NCBI GenBank assembly: GCA_024134725.1
Contig: CP099863.1
Location: 1,669,501-1,733,500, forward strand
Reading direction: 5' to 3'
Length of the DNA: 64,000 nt
Origin: Bacillus sp. 1780r2a1
Lineage (GTDB): Bacteria; Bacillota; Bacilli; Bacillales; Bacillaceae_H
Shown here: positions 17,481-26,398 of the stretch, one piece after another
How the letters are laid out: each line of letters starts with the position of its first letter
Position numbering within the stretch: the stretch's first letter is position 1
Notes under the pieces: generated by a model
The model's database searches: none
Told to the model about the DNA's origin: nothing
What the model saw: only the letters and a program-made list of their open reading frames with translations
Translations under genes and position numbers: made by a program

Positions 17481-17543
17481 TTAAGTTGAATTTACTTTTG
17501 AATGGGTAACAGATAAAAAGCTGTTAGCAAACGTCACGTTCAT
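17481..17543 (-). CDS. Short leader ORF (20 aa) before the antiporter
   Basis: ATG with an excellent AAGGAGG SD 6 bases upstream opens 20 codons (MNVTFANSFL SVTHSKVNST) and stops 24 bases before the antiporter TTG start. The strong SD contrasts with the weak TTG start of the main gene, which suggests translational coupling or leader-peptide control. It may equally be a spurious SD. Confidence 0.4.
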   Translation of the reverse strand: MNVTFANSFLSVTHSKVNST

Positions 17544-17651
17544 TATGTTCCTCCTTATAATAACCAAATCTACAGCAAAAAAGCTGTATCAATAAAAGTA
17601 TACCATAATCGTCAGAATAGAAGGGATTATTATGCTTCAGCATGTTTTAAT

Positions 17652-17686
17652 TAAAAAAGAACCCGGTTCTATAACCGAGTTCTCTT
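17652..17686 (-). terminator. Terminator of the M28 aminopeptidase gene
   Basis: GAACCCGGTT/AACCGAGTTC pair with one mismatch. The minus-strand T-run (TTTTTTAATT) follows. Confidence 0.85.
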
Positions 17687-17690
17687 ATTT

Positions 17691-19088
17691 TTATTTCAGA
17701 TCTTGCTGATAATAAAGCTCAGGTGCTTTAAATGATTGTCCTCTTTGAGCTTTTGGTCCTTTATGATCTGGTCGAGCGCGATCATACACGGCAGTTCCTA
17801 CAATTTCAGCAACATCTTGAAGTTTTTCTTTACTGATTTTGTCAATGCTATCTTCTGGAGTATGGTACCATGGCTCAGCTGGATCGTGAATAAATAGTGC
17901 AGCAGGGATGCCCGCTTCTGCGAACGGCACATGGTCACTGCGTCCACCTTCTGAATATGGAGTAGCAGCACCATTTAGACGTAGGCTTGAGGCTTGAGCT
18001 AATTTTGTTACGAAGTTAGCTTTTCCATCTGCTGTTTTCAATACTAAGTCACCAGCATCGCGACTACCAACCATATCTAAGTTAAACATACCAACGATAC
18101 GATCTTTCTCATCGTGAGATAAACCATCCACGTACTCTTGAGAACCAATTAAGCCAAGTTCTTCAGCTCCAAATGTTACAAAGCGTAGCTCTGTATCTGT
18201 TGGTAGAGACTTTAATACGCGAGCTAATTCAATAACCATTGCTGTTCCAGATGCGTCGTCGTTTGCACCAGGCGCACCCTCAACTGAGTCATGGTGAGCC
18301 CCAATTACGATAATATCATCCGTGTTACGTTTCTTTTCAGTTGGTGATTTTGTTGCGGTTACGTTATATGAAATACGTTCGCTAACTTCAGCACCTTCAA
18401 TATTTACAGTAGCCGTTAGAGTGCCTGCTTTTACTTTTTCAAGAAGCTGTTCACCCTCTGCTTTTGATAAAGCTACAGCTGGCACATAACCATCATTAGC
18501 TCCACCAAGCGTTCCGTTTAACTCACCATCAGCATTATTATAAATAATTACGGCTTTAGCTCCCTTTTCGGCTGCATTTAACACTTTTTCACCAAAGCTA
18601 ATAGAACCACGTTGAATCAGTGCAACTTTACCTGTTAAGTCTTGAGTCGCTAACTCTTCTTTTGTTGCAAGACCAGCATAAACAACTTCAGCGCTGACAT
18701 TACCGTTTACGCTGTATGTGAAAGAGCTAGGAGAATAGCTTGTCCCATCTGCTGAAAGTTCAACTTTAGATGCTTCAGTATAGCCAACGAATGTAAATGG
18801 CTCGACGTTTGCTTTATAACCAAATGATTTTAATTTTTTCTGGATATACCAAGCTGCTTTATGCTCAGCCGCAGTTCCAGCTACACGAGGCGTTTTTGCT
18901 AAATACTCAATATCATTGTAGATGTTATCTACATTGATTTTGTTGAGAACCTTTTTATCTACCGCATTGTAAGCTTGACTCGATGAAGACTGAGCGACAG
19001 GAGCAGCTGCAGTATATGTACTAGATATTGAAAGGGCTAAGCTTGTTGCTAAAGCAACGGATACAATTGTCTTTCTTGTTCTTTTCAT
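17691..19088 (-). CDS. Secreted M28 zinc aminopeptidase with PA domain (YwaD-like)
   Basis: A 465-residue exported peptidase. The signal peptide ends near TAAAPVAQ (about residue 30). A PA insert (residues about 125-220) precedes the C-terminal catalytic domain, whose di-zinc ligands are visible: GAHHDS, ANDDASG, GAEELG (Glu base plus ligand), FNLDMVG and YHTPEDS. This matches YwaD/aminopeptidase S-type enzymes that release N-terminal residues from extracellular peptides. AGGAGG precedes the ATG. It is monocistronic. Confidence 0.92.
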   Translation of the reverse strand: MKRTRKTIVSVALATSLALSISSTYTAAAPVAQSSSSQAYNAVDKKVLNKINVDNIYNDIEYLAKTPRVAGTAAEHKAAWYIQKKLKSFGYKANVEPFTFVGYTEASKVELSADGTSYSPSSFTYSVNGNVSAEVVYAGLATKEELATQDLTGKVALIQRGSISFGEKVLNAAEKGAKAVIIYNNADGELNGTLGGANDGYVPAVALSKAEGEQLLEKVKAGTLTATVNIEGAEVSERISYNVTATKSPTEKKRNTDDIIVIGAHHDSVEGAPGANDDASGTAMVIELARVLKSLPTDTELRFVTFGAEELGLIGSQEYVDGLSHDEKDRIVGMFNLDMVGSRDAGDLVLKTADGKANFVTKLAQASSLRLNGAATPYSEGGRSDHVPFAEAGIPAALFIHDPAEPWYHTPEDSIDKISKEKLQDVAEIVGTAVYDRARPDHKGPKAQRGQSFKAPELYYQQDLK

Positions 19089-19336
19089 TGTGTTCCTCCT
19101 TTGGGAAATTATAGATACAATTTAAAATTTATAATATTCATAAAAATAAAAAAAGGGCAAATATTCCTATTTAGTATGGGTGTTTTAGGGAAAATGCTAT
19201 TTTTTTATGTCTAAAATTATAAAATTGACAAGAGGTTGTAAAAGAAAAGTAATCAAACCGTTATCGAATTCTTATTGATAAAGTTTCATGGACATGATGT
19301 AATAAAAGAAATAAGTGAAGCAGGAAGGGTAAAAGA

Positions 19337-19705
19337 ATGAGAGATGCATATCAAAAGATTATATTGCCATATACGCCTGAGAATCTAAGAATGTTACTGT
19401 TACAAGTTTGTGATGATGAAAATATGTTTTCGCATCAAGAGCTCGCTTATTGGTGTGACAAATTTACGTTACATTATTATGAATACGATGCAGATGAAAA
19501 GCAGTGGATGAGTGATATGCAACAGCCTGATGCACGCCAAGACTTGGCGAGATCGTATGCTATCGCAAAAGATATTGGTTGGCAGTGGTATTATTACATG
19601 TCAAGAGGTACAACATTATCTGATATACAATATACGGATTTACACTACTTAGAGCTCCCAAAGCATTTATTTGTTAGGTGGCTAAATGAATTGTATGAAA
19701 TGTAA
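19337..19705 (+). CDS. Hypothetical protein, Tyr/Trp-rich (122 aa)
   Basis: A 122-residue soluble protein very rich in Tyr and Trp (GWQWYYYMSRG is an example), acidic, without signal peptide or membrane segment. It has a good SD (GGAAGGG) and its own terminator, so it is a real single-gene unit. The second half (LELPKHLFVRWLNELYEM) looks helical. No family recognised. Confidence 0.7.
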   Translation: MRDAYQKIILPYTPENLRMLLLQVCDDENMFSHQELAYWCDKFTLHYYEYDADEKQWMSDMQQPDARQDLARSYAIAKDIGWQWYYYMSRGTTLSDIQYTDLHYLELPKHLFVRWLNELYEM

Positions 19706-19715
19706 ATACATATGC

Positions 19716-19748
19716 AAAAACACCCCTTAATCAAGGGGTGTTTTTTTA
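19716..19748 (+). terminator. Terminator
   Basis: AAAAACACCCCTT/AAGGGGTGTTTTTTT with a short loop. Confidence 0.92.
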
Positions 19749-19828
19749 TATTGAACCTTCAATGATAATAAATATGAACAATGACAAACAATTAAAGTGA
19801 AAAAATAGTAAAAAAAACGAAAACCGAG

Positions 19829-19857
19829 TTGACTTATTGGAATTGTTATAATATAAA
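19829..19857 (+). promoter_or_regulatory. Sigma-A promoter of tcyP
   Basis: TTGACT, 17 bases, TATAAA (overlapping TATAAT at 19847). Transcription would begin near 19864, so codons before that point cannot belong to the gene. Confidence 0.6.
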
Positions 19858-19900
19858 TAAAGGAGACTTATATTTGGAAAGTATTGTAGGAGGAATTATT

Positions 19901-21295
19901 TTGACTTCATTTTTAGTTATTCTTAACATCATTATCATGCTGGCATTAATCGCTGGTTTATATATGATGCAAAAAAAATACGTTTCATTTTCAAAGCGTG
20001 TATTCACAGCTTTAGGACTTGGAATTGTATTTGGATTTGCTCTTCAATTTGTATATGGACCAACATCAGAAGTGACAGCTCAAACATCAGATTGGTTTAG
20101 TATTGTTGGTAGTGGTTATGTTAAATTTTTGCAGATGATTGTTATGCCACTTGTGTTTGTTTCAATTGTGGCGGCGTTCACTCGTTTAAAATTAACGAGT
20201 AACATTGGGAAAATCAGTGGTCTAATTATTGGAATTTTAGTTGGAACAACAGCCATTGCAGCAGCAATTGGGATTGTGACAACAACAGGATTTAATTTAG
20301 AAGCTGTACAGATTGAACAAGGTGCAGCTGAAACTGAGCGTGGAGCAGCATTAGAAGAGAACTTGTCGGGAATGCAAGCCCAAACAATTCCACAGCAAAT
20401 CATTGAATTGTTGCCTGCAAATCCATTTTTAGATTTAACCGGAGCACGACCAACTTCAACAATCGCAGTAGTTATCTTTGCTGCATTTATTGGAATTGCT
20501 TATTTAGGCGTAAAGCGTAAAAAACCAGAAGAAGCAGCTCTCTTTTCAAAAATTATTGATATGATTTATGCAATTGTGATGCGCGTTGTTACATTAATAT
20601 TGCGTTTAACGCCATATGGTGTATTAGCCATTATGACAAAGACAATTGCTACGAGTGATATTGATGCCATCGTCAAGCTCGGTAAATTTGTTATTGCGTC
20701 TTATGTAGCGTTAGCAGCAATGTTTGCAGTTCATTTACTTTTACTAACGCTTGTTGGTGTAAACCCGGTTACGTATGTAAAAAAAGCATTTCCAGTTTTA
20801 ACATTTGCTTTCACATCGCGTACAAGTGCAGGTGCATTACCGTTAAATGTGAACACGCAAACAAGACAGCTTGGCGTTCCAGAAGGAATTGCAAACTTTG
20901 CAGGATCATTTGGTTTATCGATTGGTCAAAATGGTTGTGCGGGTATTTATCCAGCAATGTTAGCCGTTATGATTGCACCAACGGTAGGTATTAATCCTTT
21001 ATCACCATCGTTCATCGCCACACTGATTGCCATCGTAGCTATTAGCTCGTTTGGAGTAGCAGGTGTAGGTGGAGGTGCAACATTCGCGGCACTTCTTGTT
21101 TTATCTGCACTAGACTTACCGGTTGCGTTAGCAGGATTGCTTATTTCAGTAGAACCTCTTATCGACATGGGACGTACAGCATTGAACGTAAGTGGAAGTA
21201 TGACAGCAGGTGTTATAACTAGTAAAGTAACAAAAGAATTAGATACAACAGTTTATAATGATAAAACAATTTCGCCTGAAACGGCAGAAGCATAA
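19901..21295 (+). CDS. tcyP: Sodium-cystine symporter TcyP
   Basis: A 464-residue DAACS-family symporter that matches B. subtilis TcyP end to end (NPFLDLTGARPTSTI, RTSAGALPLN, SIGQNGCAGIYPAMLA, SVEPLIDMGRTALNVSGS). It imports L-cystine. I place the start at TTG 19901, after GGAGG with 7 bases between; the reading frame is open back to 19829, but that stretch contains the promoter and lacks homology to TcyP. Monocistronic with a strong terminator. Confidence 0.92.
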   Translation: MTSFLVILNIIIMLALIAGLYMMQKKYVSFSKRVFTALGLGIVFGFALQFVYGPTSEVTAQTSDWFSIVGSGYVKFLQMIVMPLVFVSIVAAFTRLKLTSNIGKISGLIIGILVGTTAIAAAIGIVTTTGFNLEAVQIEQGAAETERGAALEENLSGMQAQTIPQQIIELLPANPFLDLTGARPTSTIAVVIFAAFIGIAYLGVKRKKPEEAALFSKIIDMIYAIVMRVVTLILRLTPYGVLAIMTKTIATSDIDAIVKLGKFVIASYVALAAMFAVHLLLLTLVGVNPVTYVKKAFPVLTFAFTSRTSAGALPLNVNTQTRQLGVPEGIANFAGSFGLSIGQNGCAGIYPAMLAVMIAPTVGINPLSPSFIATLIAIVAISSFGVAGVGGGATFAALLVLSALDLPVALAGLLISVEPLIDMGRTALNVSGSMTAGVITSKVTKELDTTVYNDKTISPETAEA

Positions 21296-21330
21296 AAAAG
21301 TTGGGACATAAGTATTTCAGCTAATGATTT

Positions 21331-21378
21331 ATCCGAGTGATCGCGAGTTAACTACTTTCGATCACTCGGATATTTTTT
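21331..21378 (+). terminator. tcyP terminator
   Basis: A perfect 13-bp stem (ATCCGAGTGATCG and its complement) with a 15-base loop and ATTTTTTG after it. A GGGACATAA motif just upstream is shared with the hairpin at 33448. Confidence 0.9.
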
Positions 21379-21411
21379 GTTTAAAAACTTTTTAAATAGA
21401 ATAGTTGAATG

Positions 21412-21526
21412 AAGTGTAGAGCACGAGACTTACGAGGAGAAGGAAAGCAAGCTGAAATCTCGTAGCAAGGAGACTGCATTTCCTTCCTGTGGAAAGCGAG
21501 CGTCCGCAGCGCAATGGAATGAACTT
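21412..21526 (+). repeat. Bacillaceae intergenic structured repeat
   Basis: The segment GAGCACGAGACT ... AGCAAGCTGAAATCTCG ... TGTGGAAAGCGAGCGTCCGC resembles a repeat I know from many Bacillaceae intergenic regions, usually seen as GCGAGACTCC ... GAAGATCCCGC ... GCGGAAAGCGAGCGTC. CGAGA and TCTCG arms can pair. Only one copy is present here. Its origin and function are not established. Confidence 0.55.
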
Positions 21527-21722
21527 ATTCTTACAACCTAGCGACTGTAGAAAAAGTCATGATTCTTTTTTGAAAGTAAATCATTTAGCTATGTATCACT
21601 CTCTTTTGTGTGAGAAGATTAAAATTTCTAAATAATATGACATATCAGTTGATTTTTTTGAAAAGGGTAGTGTAAACTAATTCTTGGTAACGCTTTCTAA
21701 AATTGAAGGAGGTATGGATTTG

Positions 21723-23219
21723 ATGCAAAATATTGGAGCAAAACAAGTTGAGGTAAGTCCAAAACTGAAGCAATTTTTACAAGGTGTAAAGAAGCTATAT
21801 ATTAACGGCCAATGGGTGGAAGCGGCATCTGGAAAGACATTCGAAACAGTAAACCCTGCAACTGGTGAAAAGTTAGCAGATGTAGCTGAAGGGAATGCTG
21901 AAGATATTGATCGTGCTGTGTTAGCAGCTCGTGAAGCTTTTGACAATGGACCGTGGACAAAAATGTCTGCGGCGGAAAGAAGTCGTTTAATTTATAAGCT
22001 TGCTGACCTCATGGAAGAACATAAACTTGAACTTGCTCAATTAGAAACGCTCGATAATGGGAAACCAATTCGTGAAACATCAAATGCAGATATTCCTTTA
22101 GCTGTTGAACATTTTAGATACTATGCTGGTTGGGCAACGAAAATTGTTGGACAAACTATTCCTGTACAAGGTGCATACTTTAACTATACGCGTCATGAAC
22201 CACTAGGAGTGGTTGGCCAAATTATCCCTTGGAATTTCCCGTTGCTTATGGCAGCATGGAAGCTGGGTGCTGCCTTAGCTAGCGGTTGTACAATTGTACT
22301 GAAACCAGCAGAACAAACGCCTTTATCAGCTCTTTATCTAGCGGGTCTTGCTGAGGAAGCAGGCTTTCCTAAAGGAGTGCTAAACGTCGTTCCGGGATTT
22401 GGTAAAACGGCAGGCGAACCGCTTGTAAACCACTTACAGGTAGATAAGATTGCCTTTACGGGATCAACAGCGGTCGGAAAGTCGATTATGAAGCAAGCGA
22501 GTGAAACCCTAAAGAAAGTAACGCTTGAGCTTGGAGGCAAATCTCCAAATATCATTTTACCTGATGCAGATTTATCAAAAGCTGTTCCGGGAGCGCTGGC
22601 AGGTGTAATGTTCAACCAAGGACAAGTTTGTTGTGCAGGAAGTCGATTATACGTACAAAAAAAATTATATGATAATGTGCTAGCAGACTTAGTGGCACAG
22701 TCTAAGGTAATTAAACAGGGTAATGGATTAATAGAAGATACGACAATGGGCCCGCTTGTGTCTGCACAGCAACAGAAGCGAGTCAAGTCATATATTGATA
22801 AAGGTGTAGAAGAAGGAGCGGAAGTATTAACAGGAGGTTCGCTTCCGTTTGAAAAAGGGTACTTTGTGGAGCCGACAATCTTTGCCGATGTTGATCATTC
22901 CATGACAATTGCACGAGAAGAAATTTTTGGTCCTGTTGTTGCAGCTATGCCATTTGATGATTTAGATGATTTAATTGCTAAGGCAAACGATACGGCATAC
23001 GGATTAGCAGCGGGCGTGTGGACACAAGACTTGAAGAAAGCTCACCATATAGCTCACGGTATTAAAGCGGGAACAATCTGGGTTAACTGCTACAATGTAT
23101 TTGATGCAGCTAGTCCGTTCGGTGGCTATAAACAGTCTGGGATTGGAAGAGAAATGGGTAGTTATGCGCTTGATAACTATACAGAAGTAAAAAGTGTATG
23201 GGTTAATATGGAATCTTAA
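21723..23219 (+). CDS. dhaS: NAD-dependent aldehyde dehydrogenase DhaS
   Basis: A 498-residue aldehyde dehydrogenase, near identical in pattern to B. subtilis DhaS. Visible are the oxyanion Asn in IIPWNFPLL, the Glu base in [12 protein letters not shown], the nucleophile in [12 protein letters not shown], and EEIFGPVV. It oxidises aldehydes to acids with NAD(P)+; natural substrate unknown. AAGGAGG lies 10 bases before ATG 21723; a TTG three bases earlier is an alternative, and the longer frame upstream crosses the SD and is rejected. Confidence 0.92.
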   Translation: MQNIGAKQVEVSPKLKQFLQGVKKLYINGQWVEAASGKTFETVNPATGEKLADVAEGNAEDIDRAVLAAREAFDNGPWTKMSAAERSRLIYKLADLMEEHKLELAQLETLDNGKPIRETSNADIPLAVEHFRYYAGWATKIVGQTIPVQGAYFNYTRHEPLGVVGQIIPWNFPLLMAAWKLGAALASGCTIVLKPAEQTPLSALYLAGLAEEAGFPKGVLNVVPGFGKTAGEPLVNHLQVDKIAFTGSTAVGKSIMKQASETLKKVTLELGGKSPNIILPDADLSKAVPGALAGVMFNQGQVCCAGSRLYVQKKLYDNVLADLVAQSKVIKQGNGLIEDTTMGPLVSAQQQKRVKSYIDKGVEEGAEVLTGGSLPFEKGYFVEPTIFADVDHSMTIAREEIFGPVVAAMPFDDLDDLIAKANDTAYGLAAGVWTQDLKKAHHIAHGIKAGTIWVNCYNVFDAASPFGGYKQSGIGREMGSYALDNYTEVKSVWVNMES

Positions 23220-23255
23220 AACAATTTCTGAAACAATAGCATATCTATTTGTGAA

Positions 23256-23288
23256 AAAGAGTAGTCTTTAGTGGACTACTCTTTTTTA
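23256..23288 (+). terminator. dhaS terminator
   Basis: AAGAGTAGTC/GGACTACTCTT with TTTTTT. Confidence 0.92.
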
Positions 23289-23366
23289 ATTATACGTTGC
23301 ATAAACCATCTAGTATTTTGCGGAAGCAATTAGTAACTACTAATTCCATAGAAAGAAGTGATGGAT

Positions 23367-24617
23367 ATGAAAGGAATACAAGGCCCGTCAACCTATCGCA
23401 TGACAGGCCATTTGAAAGATTTTCAAGAAAGTCCGCTTTTGTTTTTGCGCCATCTCAGTGAGTATGGGGAGACAACACGTTTTCGGCTAGGTCACCGAAA
23501 ATTTTACTTAACAACAAATCCTCAAATGGTAAAAGATGTTGTCTTTACAAAAAACAATAGCTTTGTAGATGTAGGGATTAAAAATGTTGTTCGAGCACTT
23601 CATGTTCATGATTTATTTGAATTTAATTTTTTGTTGGGAATGCCCAATATAAAATCTTCTTTTGTAAAAAAGCATTTTTCTACCTGTCGAATTGATCATC
23701 GTACAATTATACAATCGTACTTATCTTTATGGAAAAGTGGAAGTTTAAGAATATTTAATGAAGAAGTGCAAGAGTTGGCACTATGGTTGTTAGCACATAG
23801 TTTTTTTGGTGTAACCCAAAATCATGACTTGACAACCCATTTGAAGAAGATAGCTGAGCTACGCACTAAAAGACATCAACCTTCAATGGTAAAAGTACGC
23901 CTTCCGAAAGTGGGAAAGCAAAATCAGATAGAGACAGATGCTATAGCAGGCGTTGTTTCCTGTCTTCAATCTCGTTATGATAATCAATTAGTGGATGAAC
24001 AGCGTTATATTTACGATACACTTGTTAATGAAGATGAATCTGGTATTCTTCAGCGATTCTTTATCACGTATGACTTAATTTGTAATGCATGCAGCTGGCT
24101 AATGTATACGCTTTGTGAGCATGAGGATATTCTACGACATGTTCAGTTGCTAAAAGGTCATGAGCAAGATGAATACATGCGTATGGTTATTTTAGAGTCG
24201 CTGAGGCTCTATCCTCCAATTTGGTTATTTGGAAAACAAGCGGTAGAAACTGTTCAAGTTGATAACTATGTGTTTAAAAAAAATGAAACGATTTTTATTA
24301 GTCCTTATAGCCTTCATCGAAATGAAGCTTATTTTTTAGAGCCTCATGAGTTTTTACCTGAGCGCTTTTGTTTAGACTTAAACGTAGACATACCAAAGCA
24401 CCTGTACTTACCGTTTGGTATGATTGCAGAAACTGAGGCTCAAATGGAGTATGTTATGACTATGGCAAGGGCAATTGTCCTCCCGATTGTAACATCCTTT
24501 GATATAAAAAAAGTGCGTTCTATCATTCATCCAAAGGGAGAAATCTTATTGGAGATGAAAGAACCTTTGTCTATTGTGATAACAAAAGAAAAATTACCGA
24601 TTGTAACGTCTTTGTAA
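23367..24617 (+). CDS. Degenerate cytochrome P450-fold protein lacking the haem-Cys loop
   Basis: The 416-residue product has clear P450 landmarks: the N-terminal beta region (YGETTRFRLG), helix K ExxR (ESLRLYPPI, Glu277/Arg280) and the meander FLPERF. The haem-binding loop that should read FxxGxRxCxG is instead LPFGMIAETEAQ, with no Cys and several residues missing. The I-helix oxygen-activation motif AGxET is also absent (TYDLICNACSW). It therefore cannot bind haem in the P450 way and is probably a pseudoenzyme. The frame is intact, with no stop or frameshift. AAGAAGTGAT before ATG 23367 sets the start; GTG 23358 and ATG 23361 are alternatives. Confidence 0.8.
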   Translation: MKGIQGPSTYRMTGHLKDFQESPLLFLRHLSEYGETTRFRLGHRKFYLTTNPQMVKDVVFTKNNSFVDVGIKNVVRALHVHDLFEFNFLLGMPNIKSSFVKKHFSTCRIDHRTIIQSYLSLWKSGSLRIFNEEVQELALWLLAHSFFGVTQNHDLTTHLKKIAELRTKRHQPSMVKVRLPKVGKQNQIETDAIAGVVSCLQSRYDNQLVDEQRYIYDTLVNEDESGILQRFFITYDLICNACSWLMYTLCEHEDILRHVQLLKGHEQDEYMRMVILESLRLYPPIWLFGKQAVETVQVDNYVFKKNETIFISPYSLHRNEAYFLEPHEFLPERFCLDLNVDIPKHLYLPFGMIAETEAQMEYVMTMARAIVLPIVTSFDIKKVRSIIHPKGEILLEMKEPLSIVITKEKLPIVTSL

Positions 24618-24648
24618 GAGACTTTCTAACTATTGCTACACGAACGTA

Positions 24649-24677
24649 TTGACATTAAACTCATTGAAATCTATCAT
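24649..24677 (+). promoter_or_regulatory. Sigma-A promoter of the kinase-like gene
   Basis: TTGACA, 17 bases, TATCAT, about 40 bases upstream of the start codon. It shows the kinase-like gene can be expressed apart from the P450-like gene. Confidence 0.75.
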
Positions 24678-24716
24678 TAAGTGCATCTATTATGAAAGGT
24701 ACAGATAGAGGAGCTT

Positions 24717-25382
24717 ATGGATAAACTACTGAATCAATTTATTGAACTTGTTGAAACATCCTTACTGCCTAACTTAATCATTAAAAGTGAAAATGAACAT
24801 GACCCTGTTGTAGTCGAGTATGTACCTGATGAATGGATCTTAATTGGAAAAGGCAACTACGCAGCTGTTTTTTATCACCCTTTATATGAAGGTCTAGTAG
24901 TGAAAGTATATGGTCGAGCGTTTGAAGAGGTAAAAAAAGAAGCAAATGTCTATAAAAAATTAGGAAAGCACCCTGCTTATTCTCAGCTTTATTATTATAC
25001 AAATAACTACTTAATTCTAAAGAGGCTACAAGGCATTACGCTATACGAAGCAGTTCAAAAGCGGGTTATAATTCCGTTAACAGTTATAGACGATGTAAAC
25101 GAAGCATTAGCTTATGCTAAATTAAGAGGACTCAATCCCTTTGATGTTCATGGGAAAAACGTAATGATGAAAGATGGGCGCGGATACGTAGTTGATATTT
25201 CGGATTTCTATAAAGAAGGCATTGATAAAAAGTGGACGGATTTGGTGAAAGCTTATCACAAAATCTATGTGCCTATTATAAAAAAGTACCACCTTGCGAT
25301 TTCACCATCTTTATTAAATCTAACAAGACACGTCTATCGCTTGTATCGCAAAGTAAAAAATAAATATAAAAATTATGTATGA
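24717..25382 (+). CDS. Small serine/threonine protein kinase-like protein
   Basis: A 221-residue protein with an abbreviated kinase fold: glycine loop GKGNYAAVF (44-52), Lys63 (VVKVYG), Glu75, catalytic loop FDVHGKNVMM (Asp143, Asn148) and metal Asp160 in VVDISDF, where the usual DFG is DIS. It resembles YrzF/RIO-type small kinases of Bacillus. All phosphotransfer residues are present, so activity is possible; the substrate is unknown. The last 40 residues are basic. It has its own promoter and terminator. Confidence 0.78.
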   Translation: MDKLLNQFIELVETSLLPNLIIKSENEHDPVVVEYVPDEWILIGKGNYAAVFYHPLYEGLVVKVYGRAFEEVKKEANVYKKLGKHPAYSQLYYYTNNYLILKRLQGITLYEAVQKRVIIPLTVIDDVNEALAYAKLRGLNPFDVHGKNVMMKDGRGYVVDISDFYKEGIDKKWTDLVKAYHKIYVPIIKKYHLAISPSLLNLTRHVYRLYRKVKNKYKNYV

Positions 25383-25383
25383 A

Positions 25384-25428
25384 GGTCATCTGCTCTTAGT
25401 TCGTTATTAAAAGCAGATGGCCTTTTTA
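25384..25428 (+). terminator. Terminator
   Basis: GGTCATCTGCT pairs with AGCAGATGGCC across a 17-base loop, followed by TTTTTATA. Confidence 0.85.
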
Positions 25429-25517
25429 TATTGAAATAGCTATCTTATATAAACCTTTAAATTCTTAGGGAAGCGCTCTGGTACTGACATTTATTTTAAG
25501 AAAAATAGAAAAAGTAT

Positions 25518-25544
25518 TCAAAATTTCGTTTTAAATGTCGAAAT
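25518..25544 (+). promoter_or_regulatory. Candidate sigma-D promoter of motAB
   Basis: TCAA, 15 bases, GTCGAAAT compares with the flagellar sigma-D consensus TAAA-N15-GCCGATAT (3/4 and 6/8). motAB is sigma-D-controlled in B. subtilis. It lies 60 bases before the motA start. Confidence 0.5.
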
Positions 25545-25603
25545 AAAAGACAGGTATACTAAAACCACGATGCATTGAGCGGACAAAGATAGGAGACATA
25601 GAA

Positions 25604-26398
25604 ATGGATAAAACATCTTTTTGGGGTTTAATTTTAGCACTGATTGCACTAATGGTAGGGATGTTTCTTAAAGGTGTCAGCCCAACAGTTTTAATGAATC
25701 CTGCGGCCATTTTAATCATTATTGTAGGCACAATCGGGGCGGTGGTCATTGCGTTCCCCACAAGTGAAATAAAAAGGGTACCTAAGTTATTTGGCGTTCT
25801 TTTTAAAGAGCCAAAAATGGCTACGCCAAAAGATCTTGTGTTTATGTTTTCTGAATGGGCACAGGTTGTTCGAAAAGAAGGTTTATTATCATTAGAAGCA
25901 AAAACAGCAGAGGTAGAAGACCCCTTCTTACAAAATGGATTAAATTTAGCAATTGATGGACAAAGCGCAGATTACATTAGAGACGTGCTGTCTGAAGAAA
26001 TTGAAGCGATGGAAGACCGCCATCAGGCTGGCGCAGCTATTTTTTCACAAGCAGGTACATATGCACCTAGTTTAGGAGTACTTGGAGCAGTCATTGGCTT
26101 GATTGCCGCTTTAGGAAACATGGCTGACACAACTAGTTTAGGACATGCTATTAGCGCTGCGTTTGTTGCCACATTACTAGGTATTTTTACGGGATACGTT
26201 TTTTGGCATCCATTTGCTAACAAATTAAAACGGAAGTCTAAGCAAGAAGCCAAAATTAAATATATGATGATTGAAGGTGTTCTTTCTTTACTAGAAGGCG
26301 AAACACCTAAAGTGATTGAACAAAAGCTTGCATCCTATTTGCCAACAGCTGAGCGTAAGAAGCTATTGCAGGAAAGCGAAGTGGTTGAAAATGAGTAA
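25604..26398 (+). CDS. motA: Flagellar stator protein MotA
   Basis: A 264-residue membrane protein with four helices and a cytoplasmic loop, matching B. subtilis MotA closely (MDKTSFWGLILALIALMVGM, EAMEDRHQAGAAIF, YAPSLGVLGAVIGLIAAL, HPFANKLKRKSKQE). With MotB it forms the proton channel that turns the flagellum. AGGAGACATAGAA precedes the ATG. The 8-base overlap with motB indicates coupled translation. The resemblance is to MotA rather than the Na+-type MotP. Confidence 0.93.
   Translation: MDKTSFWGLILALIALMVGMFLKGVSPTVLMNPAAILIIIVGTIGAVVIAFPTSEIKRVPKLFGVLFKEPKMATPKDLVFMFSEWAQVVRKEGLLSLEAKTAEVEDPFLQNGLNLAIDGQSADYIRDVLSEEIEAMEDRHQAGAAIFSQAGTYAPSLGVLGAVIGLIAALGNMADTTSLGHAISAAFVATLLGIFTGYVFWHPFANKLKRKSKQEAKIKYMMIEGVLSLLEGETPKVIEQKLASYLPTAERKKLLQESEVVENE

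Noticed and set aside
19829-19900. N-terminal extension of TcyP
   Set aside because: The extension covers a good promoter, and homology to TcyP begins at MTSFLVILNI.
22334-22786. Minus-strand open frame of 150 codons inside dhaS
   Set aside because: Antisense shadow; no SD, composition follows the dhaS codons.
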